Source: Strongylocentrotus droebachiensis (lineage: Eukaryota; Echinodermata; Echinoidea; Camarodonta; Strongylocentrotidae). Taken from it: a stretch of DNA of 64,000 bases. The position numbers and the translations under genes were made by a program. Below, piece by piece: positions 48,401 to 50,903 of the stretch. Below the pieces are notes generated by a model. That model searched no databases and had not been told where the DNA came from. It saw only the letters and a list, made by a program, of their open reading frames with translations. Within the stretch, counting starts at the first letter, position 1. Each line of letters opens with the position of its first letter. The DNA is taken from NCBI GenBank assembly GCA_035222895.1, contig JAVYIG010000311.1, positions 246,501 to 310,500 of the forward strand, in the 5' to 3' direction.

Positions 48401-50537
48401 TCCACTGACAAAACTGCCAATTTGAGATTCACATACCGGTAGACTTTAATAGTGATCTCAGAATTCAAACATTCCTAACTTTCTGTATATAAGTGGTTCA
48501 ATTTATTATTAACGTCTGCCATTCTGTTTATCTTTTTTGTCTGCTTTCATACTAATGAACTCATTACAAGGGTTGGATTGCCCTGTAATACTGAAGCTAT
48601 GTATGCATTAAAGGTAAAGACCAGTATTGGAAACGCCCCAATTTCAAAAAATGAAATGGAAGCTCTTATTACCAATCATGTGAAAGAATATGTTTTGAAT
48701 AATATATGATAATAACAATTTTGCCGGGAAACCGCCTACTAATTGATATATTTGGTAAATTAGTTTATCTATTGGTGTGTGAGAGATAAAAACGCATGTG
48801 TCGCGCACGTGTGCGTAGTCCCATATACACCTGTACATCTTTCTGTGTAGGCCTACAGTGCTTGTAACTTTATGAAGATGCTAGATGATCAACCTTTTCT
48901 GATCGATTTTACAACGTTTCTTTCACAATGCAATCGCATGACCATAACTGGTCTTTATCTTTAAGTGTTATTTTTCTATTTGTTAGAGCTCTACACAACT
49001 GTACAAAATATCATTAATTTCTGTTTTTCTAGTATTAAAGTGCCTTCTCCCTTGGGGCACTACTCAAAATATATATTATGGATTGCTTTTCATTTTAGGT
49101 GCTCTAAAGATAATAGACCCTTCCTGAGCCATAATTGAAATTTAGTCATTTTGGGTGTTAGAAAATATTACTGATTCAGCCAATTACAACTTTCAAAAAT
49201 TCATAACATTTGAGCTTTTATCAGTGTGTTTCTCTGATTTTCTGCTTTCTTTAATAAAGAGTACCGGAACTGTAGTAGTGTAGTTGTCTATTTCCCTTTA
49301 ATTCTTTGAAAAGTTTCTTGCCCTGTTGCCCTTATTGTATGATATTGTATCAATATTGACTTAATCCTCAGTCACAAGACATGCATTACAAAATATTCAA
49401 AGAAATAATGACGAGTCATTCAAAAAGAAGGAGGAAATGATGCAATACTGTGCCGGGTGTATGAAATATGTTTATCTATATAAATGAAATCTGAAGAATA
49501 CTGTGTTCAAAATTTAGAAAGGGATAAATATACTATACATTCTATTTAGGATAACAAATTAAAGTTGTGATCTCCATTTTATTTTTTATGCTGAGCGACT
49601 TAAACTGCAAATTATGCTTCAAAATGTATACAATGTACAGTTGTACTTGTACACAATAACGCAATATATGTTTGTTTTCAATGACTTTTTCAATGATTTT
49701 TGAAATGCCATGTGTAATTATCACTCCTCCACCCCCATCCCCTTCCCCCTTGATTCCAAACCATATATCAAAATTATTAAGAAAACTGTACTTTCCGTTG
49801 AATAAATGATTTTTTTTACTGATGTTTACTTTTCAATGTATGGAGTTCTACAGAAAAATTGTGTGCGTAATAAAAGGCTAATCAAACTTACCCTTTGCGC
49901 CATGACTTATTCCACCTGTCTGCTTTGCAGAGGCATTATTATCCTTCTCCTTGATTTCAGAATCCTCTTTCTCTCCAGAGAATAAATCCTCATCCTTTTC
50001 CTTCTCTTCCGGAGCACTTGCTTCTTTCTCACTACCCTCTACCTTCAAATCCATTCCATCATCATTCTTTTCTTCTTCTATACCGACATCATCATTCTCC
50101 TGTCTTGTCTCTCCTGCATCTCCCGTTGGTCCTACTGCATCCTCCTTGGGTTCATGTGTCTTTGAGGCATCTTCAAGAGTCCTTTCTGCGTCCAAGGAAC
50201 CCTGACCCGCCCCTGGAACTCTGCTCTCCTCCGACTTATCGCCCTCTCCTACCACTCCGCTTTCCTCCAACTTATCCCCTTCCCCTACCACAGCCTTTCC
50301 ACTTTCCAGTGCAGTTCCGCTGTATGTACTCTCCCTTTTCTCTCTCTCAGTCTCGCCCTTCCTATCTGATTCCATGCTGCCTTTCTCCTTGTATTCTAGT
50401 TGCTCTTCCATGTCGCCGGACTCTGATCTGTTCGGGTCTGTACCTCGGCCTTGGTATGATCCGCGATTATCAATGTTACTGGTTTCATTCCCAGCAAGCT
50501 GGGAACGAGAGCGTGGGCGGGACAGACGTGTTCCCAT
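6294..50537 (-). CDS. STAND-type protein: DUF4062 + NACHT NTPase + cysteine-rich C-terminus (16 exons)
   Basis: Coding exons, 5' to 3' on the minus strand: 50537-49892, 47456-47203, 36223-36039, 33644-33425, 32714-32631, 31466-31355, 29669-29511, 28466-28297, 27418-27316, 27002-26878, 25724-25518, 22665-22453, 21632-21432, 21078-20854, 20113-19936, 6460-6294. Every junction is GT/AG, all phases match, and the 3249-nt total gives 1082 aa. Order: disordered acidic residues 1-215; DUF4062 from about 278 ([10 protein letters not shown]) through DLRWGV, HRYGWVP and SITHMEI to about 435; linker with YGRERE near 515; Walker A QSGQGKSS (592-599); FFHLVGC; Walker B LLIAIDDL (677-684); helical region 687-968; CxxC-rich tail 969-1082. 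Known: this architecture occurs in NPHP3, TEP1, NWD1 and TTC41 relatives, which act as signalling or scaffold NTPases. No TPR or WD repeats are visible, so the exact orthologue is open. Cellular role is inferred only. Confidence 0.85.
6822..6906. repeat. CT/CTAT/CTGT microsatellite
   Basis: Pyrimidine simple repeat, TCTCTC then TCTATC and TCTGTC units, in intron 15. Confidence 0.85.
6907..8200. repeat. tandem repeat, ~420-bp unit, three copies
   Basis: Blocks such as GTCTTTTATTTATTCGAAA recur at about 7129, 7549 and 7967, and CGTGTCAATAAAACTTTGAT recurs at about 7000, 7275, 7697 and 8116. Copies 2 and 3 are almost identical. Each contains a variable GATGAT microsatellite. Non-coding. Confidence 0.85.
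8731..10410. repeat. composite repeat: AT-rich spacer plus pyrimidine tract
   Basis: A spacer beginning GAATGATTCGCTAAATTGGT recurs at about 9173, 9814 and 10127 (a variant at 8731), each time with GACGACGGGCTTTA and a CT-rich block. Copies differ by truncation and indels, as expected from unequal exchange. Confidence 0.8.
10411..11260. repeat. pyrimidine-rich tandem repeat, ~240-bp unit
   Basis: Units start with TAAAATATATGTCCTCTTTC at 10411, 10651 and 10890, with a diverged copy at about 11130. The plus strand is nearly all C and T. Long frames (up to about 290 codons of S, L, P and F) arise only because purine-poor DNA lacks stops. They have no domain and are not called as genes. Confidence 0.88.
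11380..12085. repeat. tandem repeat, ~303-bp unit, about 2.3 copies
   Basis: The phrase CAAAATATCCTTGCCTGAAA recurs at about 11386, 11691 and 11992 with similar following AT-rich sequence; the third copy is truncated. Partial echoes continue to 12250. Confidence 0.82.
12289..14175 (-). CDS. piggyBac-type transposase, apparently intact
   Basis: A 628-codon frame; the Met at 14142 ([11 protein letters not shown]) is the likelier start and gives 617 aa. Known family: DDE_Tnp_1_7, cut-and-paste transposase inserting at TTAA. Visible: acidic N-terminal region with repeated SDGD; catalytic Asp in SVDETVIAF (near residue 268), IYMDNLFSS (near 344) and [10 protein letters not shown] (near 447); and a C-terminal Cys-rich finger (CEVCSN...[14 protein letters not shown]). 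The length matches family members of about 580-640 aa. No stop or frameshift is seen. It lies in intron 15 of the NACHT gene, on the same strand. The element's own TIRs were not identified. It could be a live transposon or a recently stranded copy. Confidence 0.93.
   Translation of the reverse strand: MIFQGLDRGGDMPRRRFLNEDEIQEVIDGFMADDDSEHGDDDFLHDLEAREAVSDDDGSDGDGSDGDVSDGDVSDGDIEQEDIQDDIVNDYMENAYDDMWCRAFDHRVGPLLREPLDEVTPSEVFSDILSAEIVDRIVVETNRYADQYFRRVGGKENLSPRSRARTWIPTDPAEMKAVFGIILYTGLVRLPAYNLMWNTNSLLNFGIKSIMSRDRFMQLLSFLHLVNNEDAPEGDNRDRLFKVRGVMDMFTDRWAANFYPGREVSVDETVIAFKGRTGLRRYNPNKPHKWGMIAWSICDANTGYVQNWNIATGQEVLENDRGAMHQIVMDVSAGYMNMGHHIYMDNLFSSPSLFEDLASKDTGACGTLRANRRGVPNDIKSHKPKKDDPPLVVKEGDITYISWADKRAVKLITSVHNGDTFIKEVRAKNGPDHIRRYVKPKAMEQYTQNMGGVDLADQLLWHSLNIHRSCKWWKKIFFALLEVSFCNAVIVLRSLNAMKPAHLRKRIDVNKVRLSIITGLLAGYEKPRAIHVGPRLEADQPLGRLTGKHFPANNPKRKGDGKPCFRDCEVCSNREGKRHQTSTVCRDCGNIPLCDKPCFRLYHTKRKYKTACTPAFHLEIDNVMDAEQ
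14342..14547. mobile_element. short TIR element (MITE)
   Basis: The left end contains GTTGATATAAGTATACACTT and the right end its inverse, with a second matching block (TTTTCGGA / TCCGAAAA) outside. About 120 bp lie between the arms, which total roughly 40 bp. It lies just upstream of the piggyBac ORF. Confidence 0.75.
14737..16376. mobile_element. nested foldback element with 12-bp target duplication
   Basis: The outer ends CGCTAGTGTACCTCCGTATCC and its inverse are flanked by CCCAATATTCGA (14725-14736) and CCCAATATTCAA (16377-16388). Inside are one palindrome centred near 15025, a half copy (15222-15490), a second palindrome (about 15548-15982, centre 15765) and a second half copy (16050-16330) in direct repeat with the first. 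The short outer ends recur inside at about 15478-15548 and 15982-16045, which indicates self-insertion. No transposase frame. MULE/Foldback affinity is inferred from TIR length and duplication size. Confidence 0.85.
16627..17124. mobile_element. TIR element with 6-bp target duplication
   Basis: The ends CCCCGGTGGGGTCACTCAAT and the inverse match over nearly 50 bp. Flanking CCAATC occurs at 16621-16626 and 17125-17130. The interior repeats phrases such as TGTCCTTGAAATTGA and AAGGGAAAAGAGAAAACC. No transposase frame. Confidence 0.87.
17796..18300. repeat. 32-33 bp minisatellite, left block
   Basis: About 16 units containing AAAGTATAAGGATCTCTG followed by a run of 5-6 C and ACATGATCCT. Units differ at a few positions (AAAG/AAGG/TAAG, C-run length). 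One unit (18196-18230) carries CAGAGCTGCC, the end of the neighbouring transposon, in place of the usual bases. There are no unique spacers, so this is not a CRISPR array. Confidence 0.95.
18301..19318. mobile_element. TIR element inserted in the minisatellite
   Basis: The ends CAGAGCTGCCAA and TTGGCAGCTCTG are exact inverses. TATAAG flanks both sides (18295-18300, 19319-19324), matching one copy of that word in the array unit. A degraded internal copy of the end (GAGAGCTGCCGACCTGTCAC) lies near 18455. Frames inside are short and show no transposase domain, so it is non-autonomous. Confidence 0.85.
19319..19637. repeat. 32-33 bp minisatellite, right block
   Basis: About ten further units of the same minisatellite, ending in a unit with a C/A run and GGATTTCTG. 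Continuous with the left block before the transposon inserted. Confidence 0.95.
19638..19935. other. intron sequence, nothing recognised
   Basis: Unique AT-rich intronic sequence adjoining exon 15; no repeat or gene seen. Confidence 0.5.
19936..20113 (-). CDS. exon 15: first zinc-ribbon-like segment
   Basis: Contains [13 protein letters not shown] and SCMLCGNYV: two CxxC pairs plus further Cys. Ends in phase 1; the frame continues exactly into exon 16, 13.5 kb away. Confidence 0.85.
20172..20479. mobile_element. TTAA-flanked MITE, copy 2 (piggyBac-like ends)
   Basis: Same family as 5925-6221: CTCTTATCCTGC...GCAGGATATGAG with TTAA at 20168-20171 and 20480-20483. The two copies align along their whole length with scattered substitutions and one small insertion (GGCTCGCTC near 20385). 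Confidence 0.88.
20722..20802 (-). pseudogene. decayed duplicate of part of exon 14
   Basis: About 80 bp match exon 14 around 20882-20962 (shared GTCCTTGGTGAGGAAGGTCA and AAGCGGCCCTTGTC) with substitutions. It has lost the rest of the exon and any clear splice sites. Confidence 0.8.
20854..21078 (-). CDS. exon 14
   Basis: A 75-codon phase 0-0 exon ([20 protein letters not shown]...). A damaged duplicate of its 3' half lies just downstream at 20722-20802. Confidence 0.88.
21432..21632 (-). CDS. exon 13
   Basis: A 67-codon phase 0-0 exon including [14 protein letters not shown] and [20 protein letters not shown], a winged-helix-like pattern seen after NACHT domains (inference). Confidence 0.88.
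21745..22400 (-). pseudogene. three decayed tandem copies of exon 12
   Basis: Copies at about 21745-22010 (split by a MITE), 22020-22190 and 22240-22400 share GCAGGATGTCACACACCA, AGATCCCTGA and CAAAGACCCTCA with functional exon 12. Indels break the frame and the exon's 5' part is missing in each. Two keep a recognisable ACCTTCTCC donor context. They stand in the intron between exons 12 and 13. Confidence 0.85.
21815..21960. mobile_element. MITE with GAGGGTGTTTCACAAA ends, copy 1
   Basis: TIRs GAGGGTGTTTCACAAA and TTTGTGAAACACCCTC, flanked by CTG on both sides. It lies inside a decayed exon-12 copy. A second copy is at about 61672-61812. Confidence 0.85.
22453..22665 (-). CDS. exon 12 (functional member of a duplicated exon set)
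   Basis: A 71-codon phase 0-0 exon with the helical sequence [20 protein letters not shown]. Because it is symmetric (phase 0-0), duplication would keep the frame. Decayed copies lie next to it (21745-22400). Confidence 0.9.
22734..23355. mobile_element. TIR element with TACCGTAAATCTC ends
   Basis: The ends are TACCGTAAATCTC.GTGTATAAGA and the inverse, followed inward by GACGCACCC-type sequence. The interior (about 22870-22960) is shared in inverse orientation with 25804-26150. No transposase frame. Confidence 0.8.
23356..23576. other. intron sequence, nothing recognised
   Basis: Unique sequence between two TIR elements in intron 11. Confidence 0.4.
23977..24964 (+). pseudogene. tRNA-like (Leu/Ser type) sequence split by a transposon
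   Basis: Outside the 899-bp insertion the two parts total about 81 nt. The 5' end GTCGGGA can pair with the 3' CCCCGAC. TGGCCGAGCGG matches the A box and GGGTTCGTATCCC is close to the B box; a T run (24970-24976) follows as a possible pol III terminator. The anticodon arm does not fold cleanly, so this may be a tRNA pseudogene or a SINE head. Identity is not assigned. Confidence 0.6.
23995..24893. mobile_element. hAT-like non-autonomous element with 8-bp target duplication
   Basis: TIRs CAGGCGCATAGCCAGG and its inverse (CCTGGCTACGCGCTTG), with flanking CCGAGCGG (23987-23994) and CCGAGCAG (24894-24901). The 8-bp duplication and CA-start ends are typical of hAT. The inside is mostly an internal minisatellite of about 65-70 bp (GGTACAACGAATCGTCTTCT blocks, roughly ten copies, 24125-24790). 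Confidence 0.87.
25175..25352. mobile_element. foldback MITE, ~180 bp
   Basis: Arms carrying ACAAATAATACAC, GGGCATTAGTAA and TTACCCACAC are mirrored by GTGTGGGTAA, TTACTAATGCCC and GTGTATTATTTGT. The loop is about 30 bp, so it could form a long imperfect hairpin. Confidence 0.8.
25518..25724 (-). CDS. exon 11
   Basis: Reads [22 protein letters not shown] and onward for 69 codons, both ends phase 0. The W-L/I-P-x-x-L pattern fits the strand after Walker B in NACHT domains. Confidence 0.9.
25804..26150. mobile_element. TIR element related to 22734-23355
   Basis: Begins TACCGTAATTCTCTGTGTATAAGA and shares internal sequence in inverse orientation with the 22734 element. The right end is less clear (AGGGGTGCGTCTTTAATACA near 26130). 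Confidence 0.65.
26151..26877. other. AT-rich intron with GC-rich edges
   Basis: Both edges carry a poly-G then CTTCTA motif (26151-26164 and 26839-26858), hinting at one more inverted or repeated element. The ends do not match well enough to call. Confidence 0.35.
26878..27002 (-). CDS. exon 10: NACHT Walker B
   Basis: Ends in [11 protein letters not shown], a hydrophobic strand followed by two Asp, the Walker B motif with the STAND-type D-D/E pair. Confidence 0.9.
27316..27418 (-). CDS. exon 9: NACHT domain
   Basis: Reads [20 protein letters not shown], the strand after the P-loop in NACHT domains of this group (FFHFVG-like). Ends in phase 1. Confidence 0.9.
27425..27765. other. intron sequence, nothing recognised
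   Basis: Intron 8 between exon 9 and a dispersed repeat; no gene or element seen. Confidence 0.4.
27766..27960. repeat. dispersed repeat with (AAT)n and AGCGCTTTACAAAT
   Basis: An (ATA)n run is followed by TATAGCGCTTAATACAAATG and AAGCGCTTTACAAAT, a phrase common in invertebrate dispersed repeats. Boundaries are uncertain. Confidence 0.5.
28297..28466 (-). CDS. exon 8: NACHT Walker A
   Basis: A charged linker rich in E and K is followed by [18 protein letters not shown], an intact Walker A P-loop with Lys597 and Ser598. Acceptor CCAAG, donor GTGCAG. Confidence 0.92.
28505..28779. other. intron sequence, nothing recognised
   Basis: Intron 7 sequence between exon 8 and a SINE; no gene seen. 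Confidence 0.4.
28782..29000 (+). mobile_element. tRNA-derived SINE
   Basis: An A box (TTGCTCAGTGGTAGAGC, about 28788-28804) and a perfect B box (GGTTCGAAACC, 28831-28841) are correctly spaced. A body with TTGGTAAGGCATTTGAATCC and an AACC-repeat tail (28973-28996) follow. Confidence 0.85.
29001..29510. other. intron sequence, nothing recognised
   Basis: AT-rich part of intron 7 between the SINE tail and exon 7. Confidence 0.4.
29511..29669 (-). CDS. exon 7: pre-NACHT region
   Basis: Contains [16 protein letters not shown], the F/Y-x-GRE motif that usually precedes NACHT P-loops. Both junctions are phase 1. Confidence 0.9.
30020..30740 (+). pseudogene. LINE reverse-transcriptase fragment, frameshifted
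   Basis: The plus-strand frame shows [18 protein letters not shown] (RT motif A), SGVPQ (motif B) and, in another frame, RLFADD (motif C), then further RT-like text. At least two frameshifts and the missing endonuclease and C-terminus show it is dead. CR1/jockey-type affinity is inferred from the motifs. It lies antisense in intron 6. Confidence 0.85.
31090..31283 (+). repeat. histone-3'-end-like hairpin repeat, copy 1
   Basis: Serial 16-nt hairpins with 6-bp stems and 4-nt loops: AGTTCTCTTTAGAACT (31130-31145), AGTCCTTTTCAGGACT (31170-31185) and AGTCGTTTTCAGGACT (31218-31233, one mispair). CAAGAAAG follows the first and CAAGAAAGA (31197-31205) the second. It is antisense to the NACHT gene. 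Confidence 0.8.
31355..31466 (-). CDS. exon 6
   Basis: Reads [20 protein letters not shown] after a TTTCAG acceptor and ends in phase 1. The G-L-E-x-F-G pattern occurs at the same place, just before the NTPase, in TEP1-type proteins. Confidence 0.88.
31743..31880 (+). mobile_element. degenerate tRNA-derived SINE-like repeat
   Basis: B-box-like GCAGTTTGAGCCCC at 31789-31802, an A-box-like stretch upstream, and a body with CTTTCGGCAAGATATTAATC typical of tRNA-SINEs. Boundaries uncertain. Confidence 0.55.
31910..32412. mobile_element. TTAA-flanked TIR element, second family
   Basis: TIRs AGGTAATACAAAGTTTTGG and CCAAAACTTTGCATTACCT, flanked by TTAA at 31906-31909 and 32413-32416. The TIR differs from the 5925/20172 family. 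TTAA duplication fits piggyBac or Kolobok elements. No coding frame. Confidence 0.88.
32520..32557. repeat. ATT/GTT trinucleotide microsatellite
   Basis: TTATTATTATTGTTGTTG run in intron 5. Confidence 0.8.
32631..32714 (-). CDS. exon 5
   Basis: An 84-nt exon (28 codons) between TTCACAG and GTAAGT, too short to stand out as an open frame. It reads LRTKLASRF...YTCQYDPT and links DUF4062 to the next segment in frame. Confidence 0.85.
32740..32960 (-). mobile_element. LINE 3' UTR-like remnant
   Basis: On the minus strand a non-coding stretch ends in ATTTGGCA/TGCCAAATG context and an (AATA)n tail, as LINE 3' ends do. Family not assigned. Confidence 0.4.
33425..33644 (-). CDS. exon 4: DUF4062 C-terminal part
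   Basis: Contains YGWVP, SITHMEI and NAAFFLREV, which match the second half of DUF4062 as found in TEP1-type proteins. Ends in phase 0 at a GTAAGT donor. Confidence 0.9.
33742..33955 (-). repeat. histone-3'-end-like hairpin repeat, copy 2
   Basis: Four hairpins with 6-bp stems (given on the plus strand): AGTCCTGAAAAGGACT at 33792 and 33835, AGTCTTGAAAAAGACT at 33859, AGTTCTAAGGAGAACT at 33898. Stem bases differ between hairpins but pairing is kept. AGAAAGA-type purine motifs lie between them when read on the minus strand. Same orientation as the NACHT gene (intron 3). Confidence 0.85.
33960..34359. other. AT-rich intron, nothing recognised
   Basis: Intron 3 sequence; short open frames only. 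Confidence 0.4.
34360..34476. mobile_element. MITE with TACAGTCAAGCCTG ends, copy 2
   Basis: Starts TACAGTCAAGCCTGCTTTAG and ends ACAGGTTTCACTGTAC; shares CTGTCTATGTAGACC and TTTCCCTTGAGCAG with the copy at 56787. Confidence 0.75.
34935..35515. mobile_element. long-armed inverted-repeat element
   Basis: Left arm 34935-35125 and right arm 35330-35515 are imperfect inverses (GAGGAGATCAAGAGGAT / ATCCTCTTGATCTCCTC; GATACAGAAACCAC / GTGGTTTCTGTATC). About 200 bp of unrelated sequence separates them. Non-coding. Confidence 0.8.
35877..35996. mobile_element. near-perfect ~55-bp-arm hairpin
   Basis: AGTCCACTCCAAAAATAACT on the left is mirrored by AGTTATTTTTGGAGTGGACT on the right, with continuous pairing through TAGAAGCAGAAAAATCAGAC to a small loop near 35935. 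Transcribed from either strand it would give a small hairpin RNA. Confidence 0.9.
36039..36223 (-). CDS. exon 3: DUF4062 core
   Basis: Reads [24 protein letters not shown] and continues through EEIDRC and FFLNMLGH. It ends in phase 2; the split Arg codon joins exon 4 to give the HRYGW motif. The intron before it (36224-47202) contains the LTR retrotransposon. Confidence 0.92.
36230..37076. other. AT-rich intron, nothing recognised
   Basis: Part of intron 2 left of the retrotransposon. Contains ACATGTAC repeats (36411-36428) and no gene. Confidence 0.45.
37077..38441 (+). repeat. 5' LTR
   Basis: Begins TGTAACGATCCGCTCC and ends GGCCGCCACA. Contains three echoes of GGGCGCTCGTCGG beside poly-C and a TGGAATTAA(T/G)AT(A/G) minisatellite (about 37810-37885). 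An ATG in the gag frame lies at 38327, inside the LTR. Confidence 0.93.
38327..39805 (+). CDS. gag: gag polyprotein of the Ty3/gypsy element
   Basis: A 492-codon frame whose first ATG is inside the 5' LTR and which reads through the primer-binding site. The internal ATG at 38471 (ATGGCGG, good context) is the likelier start for genomic RNA, giving 444 aa. N-terminal region acidic then Lys/Ser-rich; a retrotransposon gag core around residues 195-340 ([18 protein letters not shown]...); one CCHC knuckle [14 protein letters not shown] near residue 435. It binds and packages element RNA. The last 87 nt overlap the open pol frame, which is at -1. Confidence 0.92.
   Translation: MSADEYPDRYKESVSPAGNENNPDVEVEVEDGGGGGRHKFGVRSGIINMAEVPESKKEIDELSCSSDETMSSTKSSKKKKSRAEKLQSRILSQLTKLMGQMMKLTKKPRKRSVGPDSSTEELSDSSDDEVEFNFKPNRRPEGMEIQHGDEAELHVDESKTRKLKEETNQMKTQKKNDDIRYAKEDRIRETTHRPLIMPDKYDGSTDWKDYASHFESCCEINNWKNEESAKYLAASLRGQALRLLEEQRGTKWNFEEIKSKLSFRFSSAKQAESYLLELRNRKRRQGESLQELGRHIRELTDKAYPNFESQGVDRLARIHFTDAIRSSEIRMGIFHAKATSLDEVIQAAITTETFLQTETERNGWKAKPTYNRGIGPEVDLEKMIKDEVNKVLGQAMERQPNKERCQEYVKKPGTNQSPSQTAQEGRFDMKTQTCFYCEKPGHFARECREKQMDRRGRNYPSDESNWSRQRYQRQLNEKWSPQRVVARPNVQN
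38446..38462 (+). promoter_or_regulatory. primer-binding site, tRNA-Leu type
   Basis: TGGTGTCAGAAGTGGG begins 4 bases after the 5' LTR and is complementary to the 3' end of animal tRNA-Leu(CAA) including CCA. Confidence 0.85.
39721..43563 (+). CDS. pol: pol polyprotein of the Ty3/gypsy element
   Basis: Open from 39721 (after a TAA at 39718) to 43563. The first GTG at 39760 is only a nominal start; expression is probably by -1 frameshift from gag. Domains, numbered from 39760: aspartic protease [11 protein letters not shown] (about 50), reverse transcriptase with YLDD (about 480), RNase H starting ILDTDAS (about 628), HHCC zinc finger (about 863-905) and an integrase core with DDE-type acidic residues near 931, 990 and 1027, then a GPF/Y-type C-terminal region and a basic tail. 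All catalytic motifs are present and no stop or frameshift is seen. Confidence 0.95.
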   Translation: MVKTKISASVKRKVVAPKGRGAAKRPKLTETQPSKTKTSFIPSINRNVDGLYVPVHIQDKEYKFLVDTGASDSYISRRSYEQLDEKNRPPLQHRNISAQLADGSPLAIYGAITHEMKIGPNKGVITVLVADVSSDGILGLDNLTRMGASIDLTNFQLTTKWGKVECKNESGERLSCRITASETTTIPAGHEAVILGSIKEGDRIKPNTLGLIEAGNVQQQLVKKGLITARTLIKTGEELVPVRVFNPSTSNKVIKKNTPIAMMTVIDTSEVQEVPKYTTVGDGKVPEHLRDLLKRSTEGIPDQYRQDVAKLLTEFQDVFSRGDDDIGRTNLVQHNIDTGTQRPIRQRQRKHPFGQRDEIKEQVEGLLQKGLIEPTDSPWASNIVLVKKKDGTQRFCVDYRQLNAATIKDAYPLPRIDETLDALSGAQWFSTLDLASGYWQVGLSKDAKEKSAFIADGGLYSWNVMPFGLCNAPATFERLMDKVLTGLHWETLLVYLDDLIIFGKSIPEELSRLRQVFHRLRQANLKLKPKKCFLFRKKVSYLGHEVSSKGVSTQPEKVESVKTWPTPKNVTEVRSFLGLASYYRRFVEGFASIAKPLHQLTEKRHAGQFEWSSVCQDAFEELKRRLITAPILGYPNTEGAFILDTDASKDGIGGVLSQVQDGKERVIAYGSKVLSKAERNYCVTRRELLAVVVYLKHFRQYLYGRHVTVRTDHGALRWLTNFKNPEGQLARWLEVIAAYDIEIIHRAGRSHGNADALSRRPCGQCGRGLECEFKEETAKARVIMMTNEKKLSEMRKDQLDDPNIKPVLEAMERKTKPPKEEVSAMSKKVKVLLEHWEQLEIRDGILYRRWESIDGKEVKWRLVLPGRKIDEVLKELHGSALAGHLGATKTLKSSQTRYYWVGMKADVRSFIRKCESCARRKSAGKKRRAPLQQRRSGSPMERIALDILGPLPETNDGNKYIMVVADYYTKFVEAYPIPNEKASTVAPKLVEEFICRYGVPTEIHTDQGRNFESQLFKEVCQILGIKKTRTTAYNPKSDGMIERFNRTLLDMLVTLIEPGKNQRDWDKYVHIATTAYRSSVHETIGETPNMMMFGRELKMLSDQYMIQPDMEIGTDYVEELRDRMDKVYTRITEHSQKNLRRQKRNYDKKIAGSSYEEGNFVWLQNNQRHKGISPKLSYRWNGPFKIKTKLSDVTYRIQKSPGTKMKVVHFDRLKPCDGDEPKEWKTAQTRREDDGNDAREMESNSEEVDQDSTPDVTVNRRQEDTRRYPLRNRRPAHFFY
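39748..39754 (+). promoter_or_regulatory. candidate -1 ribosomal frameshift site
   Basis: GTTAAAC sits in gag phase G-TTA-AAC, an X-XXY-YYZ-like heptamer of a type used for -1 frameshifting elsewhere. It lies within the gag/pol overlap (39721-39805), where pol is in the -1 frame and has no ATG. Confidence 0.6.
43564..44149 (+). other. retrotransposon 3' non-coding region
   Basis: T-rich, without frames of interest, between pol and the polypurine tract. No env-like gene is present. Confidence 0.8.
44150..44163 (+). promoter_or_regulatory. polypurine tract
   Basis: TAAAGAGGAGGG precedes the 3' LTR by a few bases, the expected plus-strand primer position. Confidence 0.8.
44166..45534 (+). repeat. 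3' LTR
   Basis: Begins TGTAACGATCCGCTCC and ends GGCCGCCACA, nearly identical to the 5' LTR. It also contains the gag-frame ATG (45421). Confidence 0.93.
45830..46425. repeat. tandem repeat, ~190-220 bp unit, three diverged copies
   Basis: Shared blocks: CACAGAGA followed by TATCTAAAAGTAAA (about 46000, 46200, 46395) and CTCCTGTT...AATGGCTTCAATAA. Non-coding, in intron 2. Confidence 0.75.
46426..47202. other. intron 2, part next to exon 2, nothing recognised
   Basis: Unique intronic sequence without gene-like frames. Confidence 0.45.
47203..47456 (-). CDS. exon 2: start of DUF4062
   Basis: Acceptor TTTCAG, donor GTAAGA. Residues about 216-300. The C-terminal end carries [18 protein letters not shown], the canonical beginning of DUF4062. 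Confidence 0.9.
47505..48290 (-). mobile_element. LINE 3' fragment with RT C-terminus
   Basis: On the minus strand, 48290-48096 reads [14 protein letters not shown]...PKFWNSLP and ends in TAA, the C-terminal signature of CR1/RTE-like LINE proteins. A 3' UTR continues to AAAATGAACCTTGAACCTTGA near 47510, the usual terminal repeat of such LINEs. Everything upstream is missing (5' truncation). Confidence 0.82.
48361..48383. repeat. (AAT)n microsatellite
   Basis: Seven to eight AAT units. Confidence 0.85.
48400..49891. other. intron 1, nothing recognised
   Basis: About 1.5 kb of AT-rich intronic sequence; short frames only. A C-rich patch near 49729-49750 is unremarkable. Confidence 0.45.
49892..50537 (-). 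CDS. exon 1: N-terminus, disordered, possible myristoylation signal
   Basis: The start [12 protein letters not shown] is chosen because an acceptor-like TTTTACAG lies just upstream at about 50564, suggesting a 5' UTR intron. An in-frame ATG at 50606 would add 23 residues. Gly2 with Ser6 fits the N-myristoylation pattern and is followed by basic residues. The rest (to residue 215) is low-complexity, rich in E, K, D, S and G. It ends in phase 1 at a GTAAGT donor. Confidence 0.8.
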
Positions 50538-50699
50538 TGTCTCGGTGGAAACTGAAAGTAGGTCTGTAAAATTGCAGTCATGCAGGAAGGAAAATAAAGA
50601 CATCATAAGTTATCTGATAATTATTTGTTGACATAACTATACACTGTATTTTCCTGTTATGAAGTTGTTTCAGAGTCAGTGTAGCACTGGTCCAGATAT

Positions 50700-50859
50700 T
50701 GGTGGGGGGGGGTAGCATGGGGGAGGGGTAGCATGGGGGAGGGGCATCGCTGCACTCTGGTACATGACAGACAAGATAACAAGACCATTATAAAAGTTGT
50801 GGGATGGCTTGGTTGGGAGTTGTATCACCTTTTAAAAGTATTGTTGCCTTCTCCATCTC

Positions 50860-50903
<44 letters not shown>

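Noticed and set aside
50018..50569. 183-codon plus-strand frame
   Set aside because: It is the antisense shadow of low-complexity exon 1, whose phase and domains fit the minus-strand gene.
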